A stretch of 64,000 nucleotides of DNA from Arthrobacter sp. B1805 (GCF_002929745.1 NZ_PJIQ01000003.1:62001-126000); one strand, 5' to 3'; counted from the stretch's first letter, positions 36,730 through 47,175 are shown. Made by a program: numbers and translations. Notes: generated by a model not told the origin, from the sequence alone.

Positions 36730-39700
36730 TCAGCCCTGCGGGCTGCCACCCTCGGCCGTTCCGGGACGCCGACGCCGGAGCAGGAGGAGCACGCCGCCCA
36801 GCAGTGCGAGGACGAGTCCGATCCCTGCGATCAGCAGGACGTTGGCGCCGGTCTGGGCCAGGTTCCCGCCCCATCCGTAGGATTCGTCGTCATCCCCGGA
36901 ACCACTGCCGGAATCATTCCCGGCACCGCCGTCAGCGAGGGGGTCGCCCGCCGGATCGGTTGCCGGATCCGTCGGCTGATCCGTCGGAGGATCCGTCGGG
37001 TCACCGGTAGGAGGCGTGGGTTCACCGGCAACCGCCGCGCGTCCCAGCGGCGCCGACTCCACGGGATTGAACGCCTCGAAGTACGCGACCGTCGCTGCGA
37101 GGTCTGCCTGGCCCGTGTCTGCCCGGTTGGTCCCCTCGGCGAGCGTGACGAAGTTGTCGCCTCCTGCCGCGAGGAACGAGTTGGTCGTCACCCGGAACAC
37201 TTGGTTGTCGGTGATCGGCGCGCCCTCGAAGCTCATGGAGACGATGTGCTCGCCGCGCGGAGCGTCCGGGTTGTAGGTGTAGGTGAAGCCCTCGGAGATA
37301 CCGAGGTGCAGCTTCGAACGCGACGCGCCCTCCGGCTGCCACTGTTCCTCCAGCACCTGCTTCAGCTGCGCACCCGTGAGGTCCATCGTGAGCAGCGTGT
37401 TCGCGAACGGCTGCACCGTGGCCACCTCCTTGTAGGTGACGACGCCGTCCTCGCCGTACAGCAGGTCCGCCCGCAGGCCACCCGGGTTCATGAGCGCGAT
37501 CTGCGCGGGCTCGCCGCCGAACTCCTCGTTCGACGTCGCCCACAACTGGATGTCCGCCACGAGGTTGCCCAGCGACGACTCGACGCCGCGGTCGGAGCCG
37601 TTGACGCCGCCGCGAAGGATGTCCGCGGTGATCGACCCGACCGGCTGTGCACCCTGCTCCTCGGCAGCGGCTGCGGCCTCGGCGACGATCTGCTCGACCT
37701 CGGGATCCGCGGCGTACAGCGGCTTCCCGTCGGCCGTGAGCGGCAGGAGCGCCGAGGTGACCGACACGATCGAGTTGTCCGCCCGGTTCACCTCGATCTG
37801 CAGCTGGTCCAGCGTGGTGCCGTACTGGCCCGACTGCAGGACGGGACGCTCGCGGCCGTCCTCCCGGCTTGCCACGGGGAACGAGCAGTTGTACTGCTGG
37901 TGCGTGTGGCCGGAGAGGATCGCGTCGATCCCGGCGTCCGCACCACGGACCAACTCGCCGTACACCGTCGCCTCGGTGGCGATGGTCGCGCAGTCCGAGG
38001 TCTCGGACCCGTCGTGGGCCAGCAGCACCAGGACGTCGGCCTCGCCGTTGGCCTCGTCGCCGTCCTTGAGCTGTGCTGCGACCCGATTGGCTGCCTCGAG
38101 CTGGCTGCCGAACTCCAGGCCCTCGATGCCGGCGGGTGATACGGCCGACGGCGTGGACTCGGTGACGGTACCGATGAAGCCGACGCTCACGCCGTCGACC
38201 TCCTCGATGTAGTACTCGTCGAGCGCAGGTTCGCCCGTTGCGGCATCGTAGACGTTCGCGCCGAGGCCGAACTGTGTGCCGCCGAAGCGCGGGAGGACCC
38301 GCTCGGTGAGGTCTGCGAAGCCCTTGTCGAACTCGTGGTTGCCGACCGCGGAAGCGTCGAGCCCTCCGGCCTTGAGCGCATCGATGGTGGGGTTGTCCTC
38401 GGAGATGAACGAGGTGAAGGTCGAGGCTCCGATGTTGTCACCCGCGGAGACGAACAGCGTGTTCGGGTTCTCCACCGTCAGCGCGTCCACCGCTCCTGCC
38501 AGTACGGCAGCTCCGGCCTCGGCGCCATCGGCCTCGATGTGCCCGTGGAAGTCGTTGATGCCGAGCACCTGGAGGGTGGTCGTCTCCGGAGCCGTGAGGT
38601 CGTTGATACCGAAGAGTGTCGTGGTTCCGGAGACCTCGTTGCCGACGGCGAGCACCGGCTGACCCGTGGGAGAGCCCTCCGCCGGGATGAACGCCAGCCC
38701 TTCGGGCCCGAGGTCGCCGGCGAGCGCCAGGTTGCCGCCGTCCTCGACGGACTCGGCGAAGTTCCGGTTGTTGACATAGGTGACGAAGGTACTGGCTGCA
38801 GGGGTCGTGATGTCGTAGACCGCTATGCCGCCGACGCGCTCGAAGCCGATGAACGCGTACGTACGCCCGCCGACCTCGCCGATGGCCAGGTTCTCGGGCT
38901 CGGGGCCCTTGTCGTCGCTGCGCCCCTCGAGGTTGGACTCGGAGTGGTTCGAGTTGAAGAACTCCGGGCTGGCGGCGGCGGTGATCTCCTCGAAGTCCTG
39001 GCCGGAGTCGAAGACCTGCTGTCCGCTGGTGGTCCAGATGGAGAAGCTGCGGCTGCCGAACGCGTGAAGCTCGTCGTAGCAACCGGCTTCGGTGAGGCCG
39101 CTCGCGGTGCTGATGTTCAGGCGACCGAGCAGGGCGTCACCCGTGAGTCCGACGAGGGGGCTCGTCGCGCACAGCGGCGGCAGATCGCCGGTGCCAAGGT
39201 CCTTCACACGGGCTGGTTCCGCGTAGCTGCCCCACTCGCGGGCATCCCCTTCGTTCGCGGTGACCAGGTAGGTCTGGCCGCCCGCTGCATAGGCATTGAT
39301 GCCGTCCGGCATGTACAGGCCGTGAAGTCCCTCGTAGGTGCGGATGTTCTGCGTCGGCGCGTCCCGGGGGTCCCGGTCGGAGGCGTCGAGCCCGTTGCCG
39401 GGGAGCCCATGGTCCTTGGCGCCTAGCGGCCAGATGTCCGTGACGGTGGCGGAGACCAGGTCGACGACGGCGACGGCGTTCGCCTCCTGCAGCGCTGCGT
39501 AGGCGGTATCACCGTCGATCGCGATGTACTCGGGCTCGAGCCCCTCCGAGACCGGACGCGCGGAGCCGGGAATCCCGGCGAAGATGCGGACGCCGTCGGG
39601 CAGTGCCTTGCCTCCGCCGGCCTCGAACGCTCCGAAGCCTGCGGTGCGGACGGCCTCCTGCTGTGGAGCCGACACGGTGTCAGGCAGTGACACGACGCTG

Positions 39701-40278
39701 ACGGAGCCTTCCGGGTCGACGGTGTACTCGTCGTTCGGCTCGCCCTCATTGGCGACGACGGCCCTCGTCCCGTCCTTGGAGATGCTCACCATGTCCGGCA
39801 GCGCCCCGACCTGCACCGACCCGAGAATCGCGCCTTCACCGGCCGCGTCGAAGAAGACGAGCGACCCGGCGTCGGTCTTGACCGTCGATTCGAGCGCGAT
39901 TATGCCGAGGCCGTCGGGGCGGATGGCGACGGAGTTGGCGACGCCGGGTGCCGACAGGGTGAAGAGCTTCTCCGGCGCGGACGCGTTGGTGGCGTCGAGC
40001 ACGTCCACCGCACCCAGCAGTGCGTTCACGACGAAAAGGCGCTTGGTGCCCGCGTGGTACGCGACGATCTCGGCAGCCGACTCGTCGAACAAGCCACTCT
40101 CGTACGAGCCGAGCGGGGTGAGCCCGAGCGCCGCGCCGGGAGCGGAGTAGGTGATGGGTTCGGGCACGACGGCGGCTTCCGCCGGGAGTGCCAACAGGCA
40201 GGCTCCGGCGACGGCGGCAGCAACGCCGGCGGCAGCGCACTTCGTGAGCGCGCGATGAAACGGACTGGACGGAGGCAT
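36730..40278 (-). CDS. Cell-wall-anchored choice-of-anchor I / 5'-nucleotidase fusion
   Basis: This 1182-aa secreted protein starts with a signal peptide (to about residue 35). A beta-propeller-like choice-of-anchor I domain of about 500 residues follows. The calcineurin-like phosphoesterase comes next, with metal motifs INDFHGH, GDNIG and GNHEFDKG, and then a 5'-nucleotidase C-terminal domain (GGVNGSDRGVESSLGNLVAD; TNSFLAAGGD). After a proline/threonine and Gly/Ser/Asp-rich spacer the C-terminus has LAQTG, one hydrophobic helix and a run of arginines. This is the LAxTG anchor expected for sortase class E. It probably releases phosphate and nucleosides from extracellular nucleotides. The ATG 40278 is preceded by GGGAGAA. 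Confidence 0.9.
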   Translation of the reverse strand: MPPSSPFHRALTKCAAAGVAAAVAGACLLALPAEAAVVPEPITYSAPGAALGLTPLGSYESGLFDESAAEIVAYHAGTKRLFVVNALLGAVDVLDATNASAPEKLFTLSAPGVANSVAIRPDGLGIIALESTVKTDAGSLVFFDAAGEGAILGSVQVGALPDMVSISKDGTRAVVANEGEPNDEYTVDPEGSVSVVSLPDTVSAPQQEAVRTAGFGAFEAGGGKALPDGVRIFAGIPGSARPVSEGLEPEYIAIDGDTAYAALQEANAVAVVDLVSATVTDIWPLGAKDHGLPGNGLDASDRDPRDAPTQNIRTYEGLHGLYMPDGINAYAAGGQTYLVTANEGDAREWGSYAEPARVKDLGTGDLPPLCATSPLVGLTGDALLGRLNISTASGLTEAGCYDELHAFGSRSFSIWTTSGQQVFDSGQDFEEITAAASPEFFNSNHSESNLEGRSDDKGPEPENLAIGEVGGRTYAFIGFERVGGIAVYDITTPAASTFVTYVNNRNFAESVEDGGNLALAGDLGPEGLAFIPAEGSPTGQPVLAVGNEVSGTTTLFGINDLTAPETTTLQVLGINDFHGHIEADGAEAGAAVLAGAVDALTVENPNTLFVSAGDNIGASTFTSFISEDNPTIDALKAGGLDASAVGNHEFDKGFADLTERVLPRFGGTQFGLGANVYDAATGEPALDEYYIEEVDGVSVGFIGTVTESTPSAVSPAGIEGLEFGSQLEAANRVAAQLKDGDEANGEADVLVLLAHDGSETSDCATIATEATVYGELVRGADAGIDAILSGHTHQQYNCSFPVASREDGRERPVLQSGQYGTTLDQLQIEVNRADNSIVSVTSALLPLTADGKPLYAADPEVEQIVAEAAAAAEEQGAQPVGSITADILRGGVNGSDRGVESSLGNLVADIQLWATSNEEFGGEPAQIALMNPGGLRADLLYGEDGVVTYKEVATVQPFANTLLTMDLTGAQLKQVLEEQWQPEGASRSKLHLGISEGFTYTYNPDAPRGEHIVSMSFEGAPITDNQVFRVTTNSFLAAGGDNFVTLAEGTNRADTGQADLAATVAYFEAFNPVESAPLGRAAVAGEPTPPTGDPTDPPTDQPTDPATDPAGDPLADGGAGNDSGSGSGDDDESYGWGGNLAQTGANVLLIAGIGLVLALLGGVLLLLRRRRPGTAEGGSPQG

Positions 40279-40403
40279 GCTTCTCCCGGGTGATGGATCG
40301 GTGGTGTTCCTTCCTGTGTACGAATCCAAGATGGCGGGGAGGTGAATGCGCGGCGGACCCGGAGTGACGACGGCAGGGACAGTGGGGGGGTGGAAGCGCG
40401 AAC

Positions 40404-40439
40404 GGCGACGGCTGGGCTGCAACCAGCCCGGCCATCGCC
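40404..40439 (-). terminator. Terminator of the sugar ABC/ThuA operon
   Basis: A GC-rich hairpin (arms 40404-40418 and 40425-40439, 13 of 15 pairs, six-base loop) lies just downstream of the oxidoreductase stop on the minus strand. Confidence 0.55.
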
Positions 40440-40459
40440 GTCCCGACACCAGCCCGGTC

Positions 40460-41596
40460 TTACGCGGACCGGGCGCCCTGAACCTCCCCGACGCGCGCCC
40501 TCGCGGAGCCCCACGACTCCAGCGCAGCGCGCACGTCCGCACGCCGTTCCGATGCCACAGCGGCCCGGTAGGCCTCCTCGACGACGTCGTCGATCAGCAC
40601 CCGCTGCCCCGACGACGCCGACTGCACCGCGGCCTCCACCATCGCGAGGCTCAGCACGTTCGAGTGCACCTCCCCCGACGGCACCTCGCCGGACCGCAAG
40701 GACGCGACGAACTCCGCGAGCGCACCGGCGATCTCCTCGTCGTGCGAAGCCGGTGCGGTCGAGGCTGGAGCGCCGTCGGGCACCAGCGCGGAGACCGGCG
40801 AGCCGTCCCCGTCCCACGCAGCCGATCCGCCGGCTCCGTTGACGCGCCACGCACCGTTCCACGACGTCTCCAGCCCGTCGGCACACCAGCTGCCCGTGTA
40901 CACGTAGCGCGTGCCGCCGCTCATGGTGAACACGGCCGTGGCCGCGGCGTCACCGCTGTACCAGCTCCACGACGGGTTGAATTCCTCGCAGTACACCGAC
41001 ACCGGATCCTGGTCTAGCAGGAACCGCACGGCGTCGAACGGGTGGATGGCCATGTCCACCAGGAGCACATGCGCCATCTCCTCGCGGAATCCACCGAAGT
41101 GCGGCGCCTTGAAGAACTCGGTGGTCACCACGCCGACGTCGCCCAGCCCGCCGGTGATCGCCTTCAGCTCGGTGAGACCGCGGAAGTACCGGCGCGACTG
41201 GCTGATCATGAGCAGCTGCCCGGAGACCTCCGCCGCGGCGGCCAGCGACAGCCCCTCGGCGACGGTCGGCGCCACCGGCTTCTCGCACAGCACCGGCAGC
41301 CCGGCGAACATCGCCTCGACGTTGACGGGATGGTGCGCCGCCGGCACGGTCACGTTCACGACGGCGTGCGCACCCGTCGCGAGCGCAACCTCGGACACGC
41401 TCGTGCCCAGCACCACGTCCAGCCCGAACTCCTCCACCGCGGACTGCGCGGTGTCGAGGTTGAGGTCCACGAGCCCGACCAGTTCGACGTCGTCGTTGGC
41501 CTGCAGCGTGCGGATCCACGCCCTGCCCATGCCGCCCGCGCCCACCTGCACGATGCGCAGCGGCCCGGTGATATCGAGGGTCGCGAAGGTGATCAC
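40460..41596 (-). CDS. Gfo/Idh/MocA family oxidoreductase
   Basis: This 378-aa NAD(P)-dependent dehydrogenase has a Rossmann fold, with [12 protein letters not shown] near the N-terminus. The CEKPVAPT motif is typical of the family and holds the catalytic lysine, and [13 protein letters not shown] lies in the C-terminal sheet domain. It oxidises a sugar or inositol-like substrate. The GTG start overlaps the ThuA gene's stop as GTGA. It is the last gene of the transporter operon, so its substrate is probably what the ABC system imports. Open frame continues upstream over the ThuA gene, but that part is out of frame with any real gene. Confidence 0.9.
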   Translation of the reverse strand: MITFATLDITGPLRIVQVGAGGMGRAWIRTLQANDDVELVGLVDLNLDTAQSAVEEFGLDVVLGTSVSEVALATGAHAVVNVTVPAAHHPVNVEAMFAGLPVLCEKPVAPTVAEGLSLAAAAEVSGQLLMISQSRRYFRGLTELKAITGGLGDVGVVTTEFFKAPHFGGFREEMAHVLLVDMAIHPFDAVRFLLDQDPVSVYCEEFNPSWSWYSGDAAATAVFTMSGGTRYVYTGSWCADGLETSWNGAWRVNGAGGSAAWDGDGSPVSALVPDGAPASTAPASHDEEIAGALAEFVASLRSGEVPSGEVHSNVLSLAMVEAAVQSASSGQRVLIDDVVEEAYRAAVASERRADVRAALESWGSARARVGEVQGARSA

Positions 41597-42369
41597 GTGC
41601 TCATCGCCCCCTGGTAGCCGTGGCCCGTGTAGAAGTCCTCGGTCTCGTAGCGCAGCAGCACGGGATCCGTGCGCTCCGGGCGCAGTGTCTTCGCCCATTC
41701 GACGCCGTTCGCGATGACCCTGCGTACGTCCTTGTGGTGGTAGACCGGGTAGTCCTGATCGCCGGGGCTGAAGAAGAAGATTTTCCCGAAGCCGCGCTTG
41801 AAGGTGCAGCCGCTGCGGAACACCTCGCCGCCGCTGAAGGTGCTGAGGAAGATCAGCTCGTCCGGCGCGGGGATGTCGAAGTACTCGCCGTACATCTCCT
41901 GCTCCGGAATGATGAACGGGTGCGGCACGCCCTGGGCGATCGGGTGCGCGGGGTTGACCGTCCACACGATTTCGCGGTCCCGCTCGGACCGCCAGCGCAG
42001 CGTGCAGGACGTCCCCATCAGCTTGCCGAAGATCTTGGACCAGTGGCCCGAGTGCAGCACGAGCAGACCCATGCCCGCCAGGACGTGGCGGTGGACGCGC
42101 TCGACGACGTCGTCCAACACCTCGGCATGGGCTGCGTGGCCCCACCACACGAGCACGTCGGTGGACTGCAGCACCTCCTCGGTGAGGCCGTGCTCGGGGT
42201 CGTCGAGGGTGGCCGTGCGGACCTGGGCCCGCTCCCCCAGGTTCTCCTCGATGCCTTCGCGGATGGTGGTGTGCATGCCCTCGGGATAGATCGCGCGGAC
42301 CTCGGGCTGGACCTGCTCGTGGCGGTTCTCGCCCCAGACGAGGACCCGCACTGGTTGTGTGGTGTTCAT
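41593..42369 (-). CDS. ThuA-domain protein (trehalose-utilisation-like)
   Basis: This 258-aa protein has the glutamine-amidotransferase-like ThuA fold: [12 protein letters not shown] at the N-terminus, [22 protein letters not shown] in place of the nucleophile elbow, and [11 protein letters not shown]-like [11 protein letters not shown]. ThuA proteins help convert imported disaccharides such as trehalose, working with Gfo/Idh/MocA dehydrogenases that make 3-keto sugars. It is directly upstream of such a dehydrogenase and downstream of an ABC sugar permease, which supports that role. The exact reaction is not known. Confidence 0.9.
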   Translation of the reverse strand: MNTTQPVRVLVWGENRHEQVQPEVRAIYPEGMHTTIREGIEENLGERAQVRTATLDDPEHGLTEEVLQSTDVLVWWGHAAHAEVLDDVVERVHRHVLAGMGLLVLHSGHWSKIFGKLMGTSCTLRWRSERDREIVWTVNPAHPIAQGVPHPFIIPEQEMYGEYFDIPAPDELIFLSTFSGGEVFRSGCTFKRGFGKIFFFSPGDQDYPVYHHKDVRRVIANGVEWAKTLRPERTDPVLLRYETEDFYTGHGYQGAMST

Positions 42370-42395
42370 GGTGTTCCTAACTCTCGGATGGAGAA

Positions 42396-43259
42396 CTACT
42401 TGACGGCACCGCCGGTTGCACCGGCAGCGATGAACTTCTGGGCCAGGATCAGCAGTGCGATCGCGGGCAGGGAGGACAGGACGGCGGTGGCCATGACTGC
42501 GCTCCAGTTGGACACCTGCGTGCCCAGGTACTGGTAGATGCCGAGGGTGACCGGCCGCACCTCGTCCGTGGTGGTGAGGGTCAGGGCGAACAGGAAGTCG
42601 CTCCAGGAGAACAGAAAGGCGAACAGCCCTGCGGTGATCAGCGAGTTGCGGCTGATCGGCAGCACGATCGACACGAAGGCACGCACCAGGCCCGCGCCGT
42701 CGACCCTCGCCGCCTCCACGATCGAGGTGGGGATCGCGATCATGAAAGCCCGCATGATGAGGATGACGAACGGGATGGCGTGCGTCGCATCCGCGAGGAT
42801 CAGCCCGGGGATGCTGTTGAGCAGCCCGAGGTCGTTGTACGCCGCGTAGAGCGCGTTCGCGATGACGATCCCGGGGATCATCTGCGAGATCAGGATGGCC
42901 AGCAGGGCGATGTTGACCCAGCGGAACCGGAACTGGGCGAGCGCGTACGCCGCCGGCGCCGCGACCAGCAGGCTGAACACCACGGTGCCCAGCGAGATGA
43001 TCAGGCTCGTCACCAGGTTGGCCCCCTGCTCCGAGATGGCCCGGGCGTACCCGTCGAAGCTCGGGTTCCAGGGGAAGAAACTGGCGTTGAGCGTATTGCC
43101 GGAAGGCTGCAGCGACGCGTTCACCATCCAGTAGACGGGGAACAGCATGACGGCGAGGAACACGATGCCCAGCGCGGTGTAGCCGGCGGAGCGCGTACGC
43201 TGCCTGCCCGCCCGGCGCTGCGCCGGAACGGAGAGGGCCGGAGCTTCAAGAGTGGTCAT
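42396..43259 (-). CDS. Sugar ABC transporter permease (MalG type)
   Basis: This 287-aa protein has six predicted membrane helices. The cytoplasmic EAA loop reads [20 protein letters not shown]. It is the second permease of a carbohydrate ABC importer and belongs to the same operon as the binding protein, the MalF-type permease, ThuA and the oxidoreductase. An ATPase gene is not in this window, as is common for actinobacterial sugar importers that share MsiK. Confidence 0.92.
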   Translation of the reverse strand: MTTLEAPALSVPAQRRAGRQRTRSAGYTALGIVFLAVMLFPVYWMVNASLQPSGNTLNASFFPWNPSFDGYARAISEQGANLVTSLIISLGTVVFSLLVAAPAAYALAQFRFRWVNIALLAILISQMIPGIVIANALYAAYNDLGLLNSIPGLILADATHAIPFVILIMRAFMIAIPTSIVEAARVDGAGLVRAFVSIVLPISRNSLITAGLFAFLFSWSDFLFALTLTTTDEVRPVTLGIYQYLGTQVSNWSAVMATAVLSSLPAIALLILAQKFIAAGATGGAVK

Positions 43260-43268
43260 GTCTCTCCC

Positions 43269-44261
43269 CTACTCGTCGACCGCGCGCCGGTTGGCGCGGA
43301 GGTAGATGACGGCGAACACCAGCGAGATCAGGATCAGGATGTTACTGAAGGCAGCACCCGCGCCGAACTCGAAGTTGATGAACGATTCCTGGTACGAGCG
43401 GATGGACAGCGTCTGCGTCGCGTTCGCCGGTCCGCCGTTGGTCAGGCCCAGGATGATGTCCAGCACCTTGATGGTGTAGACGACGCCGAGCACGAGCACC
43501 ACGCTGATGACGGGTTTCAGGTTGGGCAGCGTGATGTTCCAGAACGCCTTCCAGCCCGTCGCACCGTCGAGCGCACCCGCCTCGTACAACTCGTCCGGGA
43601 TGTCCTGCAGACCCCCGTAGATGATGGTCACGTTGAACGGGATGCCCACCCAGATGTTCACCAGCACGACGGCGATGAGCGCCACCGACGGGCTGGTCAG
43701 CCACGGCACGGCGTCGAGCCCGAAGGTTCCGAGGAACCGGTTGAGGATGCCGGAGTCCTGGTCGAGGATCGACCGCCACGTGGCGCTGGACACGATCAGC
43801 GGCAGCAGCCACGGCAGCAGGAGCATCGAGCGCAGGAAGTTGCTCAGCGGGAAGCGCCGCTTGAAGAAGCAGGCCAGCGCCAGCCCGATGAGGAACTGCC
43901 CCGCGATCGACCCGACCGTGAACAGTGCCGTGTTGACCATCGAGGGCCAGAAGAGGCTGCTGTTCAGCACCGCCTCGTAGTTTGCCAGCCCCACCCAGGG
44001 CGCCTCACCGGTGAAGAAGGTCTTCGTGGTGTAGGCCTGCAGGCTCATGGTGACGTTCTTGACCACGGGGTAGCCGAAGAACAGCAGGAGGTAGAGGGCC
44101 GCCGGCGCGACGAACAGGAGGCGGACCACGCCTTCGCGGGTGAGCCGCTTCCGCGTGCGGACCGGGGGCAGCGCACCAGGAGTGGGCGCCGCCGTCGTCG
44201 GCGCTGGACGTGTTCCGGGAAACGCCTCCGGCGCCGTTTCTGATACTCGCTGGGGAGTCAT
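43269..44261 (-). CDS. Sugar ABC transporter permease (MalF type)
   Basis: This 330-aa membrane protein has a cytoplasmic proline-rich N-terminus of about 40 residues, then six helices and the EAA loop ALDGATGWKAFWNITLPNL. It pairs with the MalG-type permease 9 bp downstream. The gene begins 7 bp after the binding-protein stop, so translation is probably coupled. Confidence 0.92.
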   Translation of the reverse strand: MTPQRVSETAPEAFPGTRPAPTTAAPTPGALPPVRTRKRLTREGVVRLLFVAPAALYLLLFFGYPVVKNVTMSLQAYTTKTFFTGEAPWVGLANYEAVLNSSLFWPSMVNTALFTVGSIAGQFLIGLALACFFKRRFPLSNFLRSMLLLPWLLPLIVSSATWRSILDQDSGILNRFLGTFGLDAVPWLTSPSVALIAVVLVNIWVGIPFNVTIIYGGLQDIPDELYEAGALDGATGWKAFWNITLPNLKPVISVVLVLGVVYTIKVLDIILGLTNGGPANATQTLSIRSYQESFINFEFGAGAAFSNILILISLVFAVIYLRANRRAVDE

Positions 44262-44268
44262 GCCCGCG

Positions 44269-45489
44269 CTATCCCGCCGAGGCCTGTTCGAACGCTTCCT
44301 CAGCGGAGGCCTTGCCCGTCAGGGCGAGCTGGACGGCGTTGTAGATGACCGTCGCGGCTTCGGGCCACTGCTCGCCGAGCTGGCCCGTACGCGAGCGGGC
44401 GTTCGCCACCTGCTCGGTGAAGGACTCCATCTCGGGAACGCGGGTGACGTACTCCTCGGCGAGGGTGGTCTTCGTCGGAACGGTGTAGCGCGCCTCGGCG
44501 AGGGCGAGCTGGTTCTCGTCGTTGCTGATGCACTGCACGAACTCGGCGGCTTTGGCCTGCTTCGCGTCATCCCCGGTGACCGGGACCGTCCACACCTCGC
44601 CGCCGAGCGGCGCGATCGACGTCTGGCCGGGCTCGTTCACCGGGATCTGCACGGAGTCCCACGCGAGGTCCGGGCTCTCCTGAAGGGCTGGGATCTGCCA
44701 GGGCCCGTTGACCATCATGGCCGCCTTGCCCGCCGCGAACTGATCCTTGACGTCGGACTGCGACCAGTTGATGACCGAGCTCGACGCCGACCCGCTGTCC
44801 ACGAGGTCCTTCCAGAGCGCCAGGCCCTCGGCGACCTCCGGGCTCGTCAGGTCGGTCTCGTCGCCGCCGTTCGACCACATAAACGGGAGGAACTGCCAGC
44901 TGCCCTCGTACGTGGCGATACCCGAGAACGCGACGCCGTACGTCTCGCCCTGGGTGAGTTTCGCGGCCGCGGCCTTCAGCTCGTCCCATGTCGTGGGGGG
45001 TTCGACGCCGGCGGCCGCGAGCAGCTCGGTGTTGTAGAAGATGCCTAGGGTGTTGGCCGTGGGCGCCAGCCCGTAGACCTCGCCCTCGTACGTCGCTGCC
45101 TCGAGCATGCCCTCGGCGAAGCCCGACGTGTCGACGTCGTACTCGCTCAGCGGTGACAGTCCGCCGGTCGCGGCGATCTCCTGGACGTCGGGATTGTCGA
45201 TCATGAGGACGTCGGGAAGGGTCTTCGACGACGCCCGCTGCAGCACCTTCTGGATGAGGTCCTTGCCGGGGACGGTCTCCCGCTCGATGGTGACGCCGAG
45301 CTCGGTGGCGCAGCGGTCGATGGCTTCCTGCACCAGCGTCTTGTCGGGTTCGTTGTTGTAGTAGTCGACGACGGTGAGGGACTCGACGTCGCCCCCTGCC
45401 GTGCTTCCGCCGCCGCCCCCGCCGCACGCGGTGAGGGTGAGGGGTGCGAGGACTGCCATCGCGGTGAGGCCGGTCATTCTGCGCTTCAT
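44269..45489 (-). CDS. Extracellular sugar-binding lipoprotein of ABC transporter
   Basis: This 406-aa family-1 solute-binding protein has a lipoprotein signal peptide ending LTAC and a glycine-rich linker after the cysteine. Family features include the DVLMIDNPDVQ segment, LGIFYNTELL and AAMMVNGPWQIPAL. It delivers a sugar to the two permeases that follow. The long 5' region up to the divergent LacI gene holds at least two LacI-type operators, so expression is probably induced by the same sugar. Confidence 0.92.
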   Translation of the reverse strand: MKRRMTGLTAMAVLAPLTLTACGGGGGGSTAGGDVESLTVVDYYNNEPDKTLVQEAIDRCATELGVTIERETVPGKDLIQKVLQRASSKTLPDVLMIDNPDVQEIAATGGLSPLSEYDVDTSGFAEGMLEAATYEGEVYGLAPTANTLGIFYNTELLAAAGVEPPTTWDELKAAAAKLTQGETYGVAFSGIATYEGSWQFLPFMWSNGGDETDLTSPEVAEGLALWKDLVDSGSASSSVINWSQSDVKDQFAAGKAAMMVNGPWQIPALQESPDLAWDSVQIPVNEPGQTSIAPLGGEVWTVPVTGDDAKQAKAAEFVQCISNDENQLALAEARYTVPTKTTLAEEYVTRVPEMESFTEQVANARSRTGQLGEQWPEAATVIYNAVQLALTGKASAEEAFEQASAG

Positions 45490-45803
45490 GGGGGGCTCCT
45501 TTGCCTGGTGAACTGATGAACGGATGAACTGATGACGGTGGACGAGCTGTCAGGACGTGCCGTGGTGCTGGAGGCTATGCGCCGGGGCTCCGGCCCGGGC
45601 AGGCGTTCGGACCCGGACGTGGTCGCGGACGAACCGTTTCGAATCAGGGCCTTCAGCGCGGGTGCAGGGGTCGAAGGGGCGGGGCGCCGCCGTTCGAGCT
45701 CCGGACTCTGCTGCCTGGACGGACGGCCTCCCGAGGAGGGACGCCGTGGGCGATTGCGGCACGACCCAACTCCTTCCTCATCGAATGGATGTCCTCTGCG
45801 GCT

Positions 45804-45819
45804 GGTAAAACGCTTAACC
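45804..45819. promoter_or_regulatory. LacI-family operator 1
   Basis: GGTAAAACGCTTAACC is an imperfect palindrome with the central CG of LacI/CcpA-type sites. It is 134 bp before the start of the divergent LacI regulator gene. Confidence 0.6.
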
Positions 45820-45870
45820 GGACCGTGGGAAGGAGTCTGCCCGGTATCGCTCGGACTTGTCAAGGGTGCA

Positions 45871-45883
45871 TCTAAACGCTTTA
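45871..45883. promoter_or_regulatory. LacI-family operator 2
   Basis: CTAAACGCTTTAC repeats the AAACGCTT core of operator 1 and lies 68 bp further along, about six or seven helical turns, a spacing that would allow looping or cooperative binding. It is 70 bp before the regulator's ATG, which suggests autoregulation. Confidence 0.6.
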
Positions 45884-45953
45884 CTTCATCGATAGGGCTG
45901 ACGATGTACGAGGCGCCGGAACACGCGCCGCTTCCACGCCGAGAAGGGTTTCC

Positions 45954-46982
45954 ATGGCCACCATGCAGGACGTCGCGCGACTGGCCAACGTATCGATCGC
46001 TACCGTCTCGTTCACCATCAACAACACGAAACCGGTCGCCCCCGCCACCCGCGCCAAGGTGGAGGCCGCCATGAACGAGCTCGGTTTCCGCCGGAACATC
46101 GTCGGTCGCGCCCTCGCGGGCAAACGCACGCGGATCATCGCACTGCTGTTTCCCGCGCTGCAGCATTCCTTCAGCGGAACCGTCGTGCAGTTCTTCACCA
46201 GTGCGGCCGCCGCGGCGCAGGAGCTCGGCTACAACCTGGTGATGTGGCCGATCAGCAACGACGCCGGCCAGACCACGGAGCTGACCTCGAGCGGCCTGGT
46301 CGATGGCGTCGTCCTCATGGAGGTCCAGTTCGACGATCCGCGCGTCGAGGAGCTCGAGAAGTCCGGCACGCCGTTCGTGCTTATCGGACGCACCCGCGAC
46401 CCGCGGTCGCTGACATATGTGGACATCGACTTCGAGGGGACGCTCGTTCTGGCCGTCCGCCACCTCGTGGGGCTCGGGCACTCCCGGATCGCCCTGCTCG
46501 ACGACTCGGTGGGCAGCCGCGACCTCCGGACCTTCGGCCCCGTCAGCCGGTCGCGGCACAGTTTCGAGGCCGAGATGCACCGTCTCGGCCACGAACCGGC
46601 CGCCCTCACGTGCGAGGCGAGCCCGAAGTCCGGCACGGCAGCCGCCCACGAGCTCCTGCGCTCCTTCCCCGACACCACCGCCGTGATCGTCCAGAACGAG
46701 CTGGCCGCCACGGGCTTCGTCAGCGGACTACGGCACCAGGGCATCGACGTTCCCGGCGACATGTCCGTCCTCTCCGTCGGGTCCTCCGCGGAAATGGCAG
46801 CTATGGCCGATCCGGAACTGACGGTCATGTCCTCTCCCAGCACCGAGCTGGGCCGCATGGGTGTCGAGGCCCTGATCGATCAACTGGAAGGCCGCGCCTC
46901 CGGCTTGCGGCAGGAACTGGTCATGTGCAGGCTCGAGGAAGGACGGTCGACGGGCCCGCGTCGCGACCGGGTACGCGAATAA
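45954..46982 (+). CDS. LacI family transcriptional regulator
   Basis: This 342-aa regulator has the LacI helix-turn-helix at residues 3-50 (MQDVARLANVSIATVSFTIN) and the hinge helix GRALAGKRT. A periplasmic-binding-protein-like effector domain follows, with VDIDFEGTLVLAVRHL and IALLDDS typical of the family. It is divergent from the sugar ABC operon, and two AAACGCTT boxes lie between them. It probably represses that operon until the transported sugar or a derivative is present. Confidence 0.93.
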   Translation: MATMQDVARLANVSIATVSFTINNTKPVAPATRAKVEAAMNELGFRRNIVGRALAGKRTRIIALLFPALQHSFSGTVVQFFTSAAAAAQELGYNLVMWPISNDAGQTTELTSSGLVDGVVLMEVQFDDPRVEELEKSGTPFVLIGRTRDPRSLTYVDIDFEGTLVLAVRHLVGLGHSRIALLDDSVGSRDLRTFGPVSRSRHSFEAEMHRLGHEPAALTCEASPKSGTAAAHELLRSFPDTTAVIVQNELAATGFVSGLRHQGIDVPGDMSVLSVGSSAEMAAMADPELTVMSSPSTELGRMGVEALIDQLEGRASGLRQELVMCRLEEGRSTGPRRDRVRE

Positions 46983-47175
46983 AAGGCGTCATCCGGCGAA
47001 GCCTCGTGCCTGGAGGGCGGACGCTCCGATAAAATCAGGGTGCTGTCGTCATCAGCCCTGGCACCTCCGGGATCGCCAGGGTGGGGATTCGCTCCTGGTT
47101 ACCGCTCCACGGGCGGTGCACCCGCGGTCGTGATGGACGGCAGGCAGCTGCCTGAACCCCACGAAGGAGACCGTC

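Larger units (their letters stand above)
45490..45953. other. Regulatory intergenic region between sugar operon and lacI-type gene
   Basis: There is no convincing gene in these 464 bases. It carries three LacI-like boxes: an AACGCTT-type site at 45804-45819, another at 45872-45882, and a CGAACCGTTTCG palindrome at about 45630-45641, closer to the sugar operon. Short frames here lack ribosome binding sites. Confidence 0.6.

Noticed and set aside
35132-36874. Long minus-strand open frame of 580 codons opposite the symporter gene
   Set aside because: It is the antisense shadow of a real membrane-protein gene; the composition is Arg/Asp/Gly-rich without family motifs and it crosses a terminator.
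42780-44243. 487-codon plus-strand frame opposite the ABC permeases
   Set aside because: Antisense shadow of two convincing permease genes; low-complexity Arg/Asp/Val composition.
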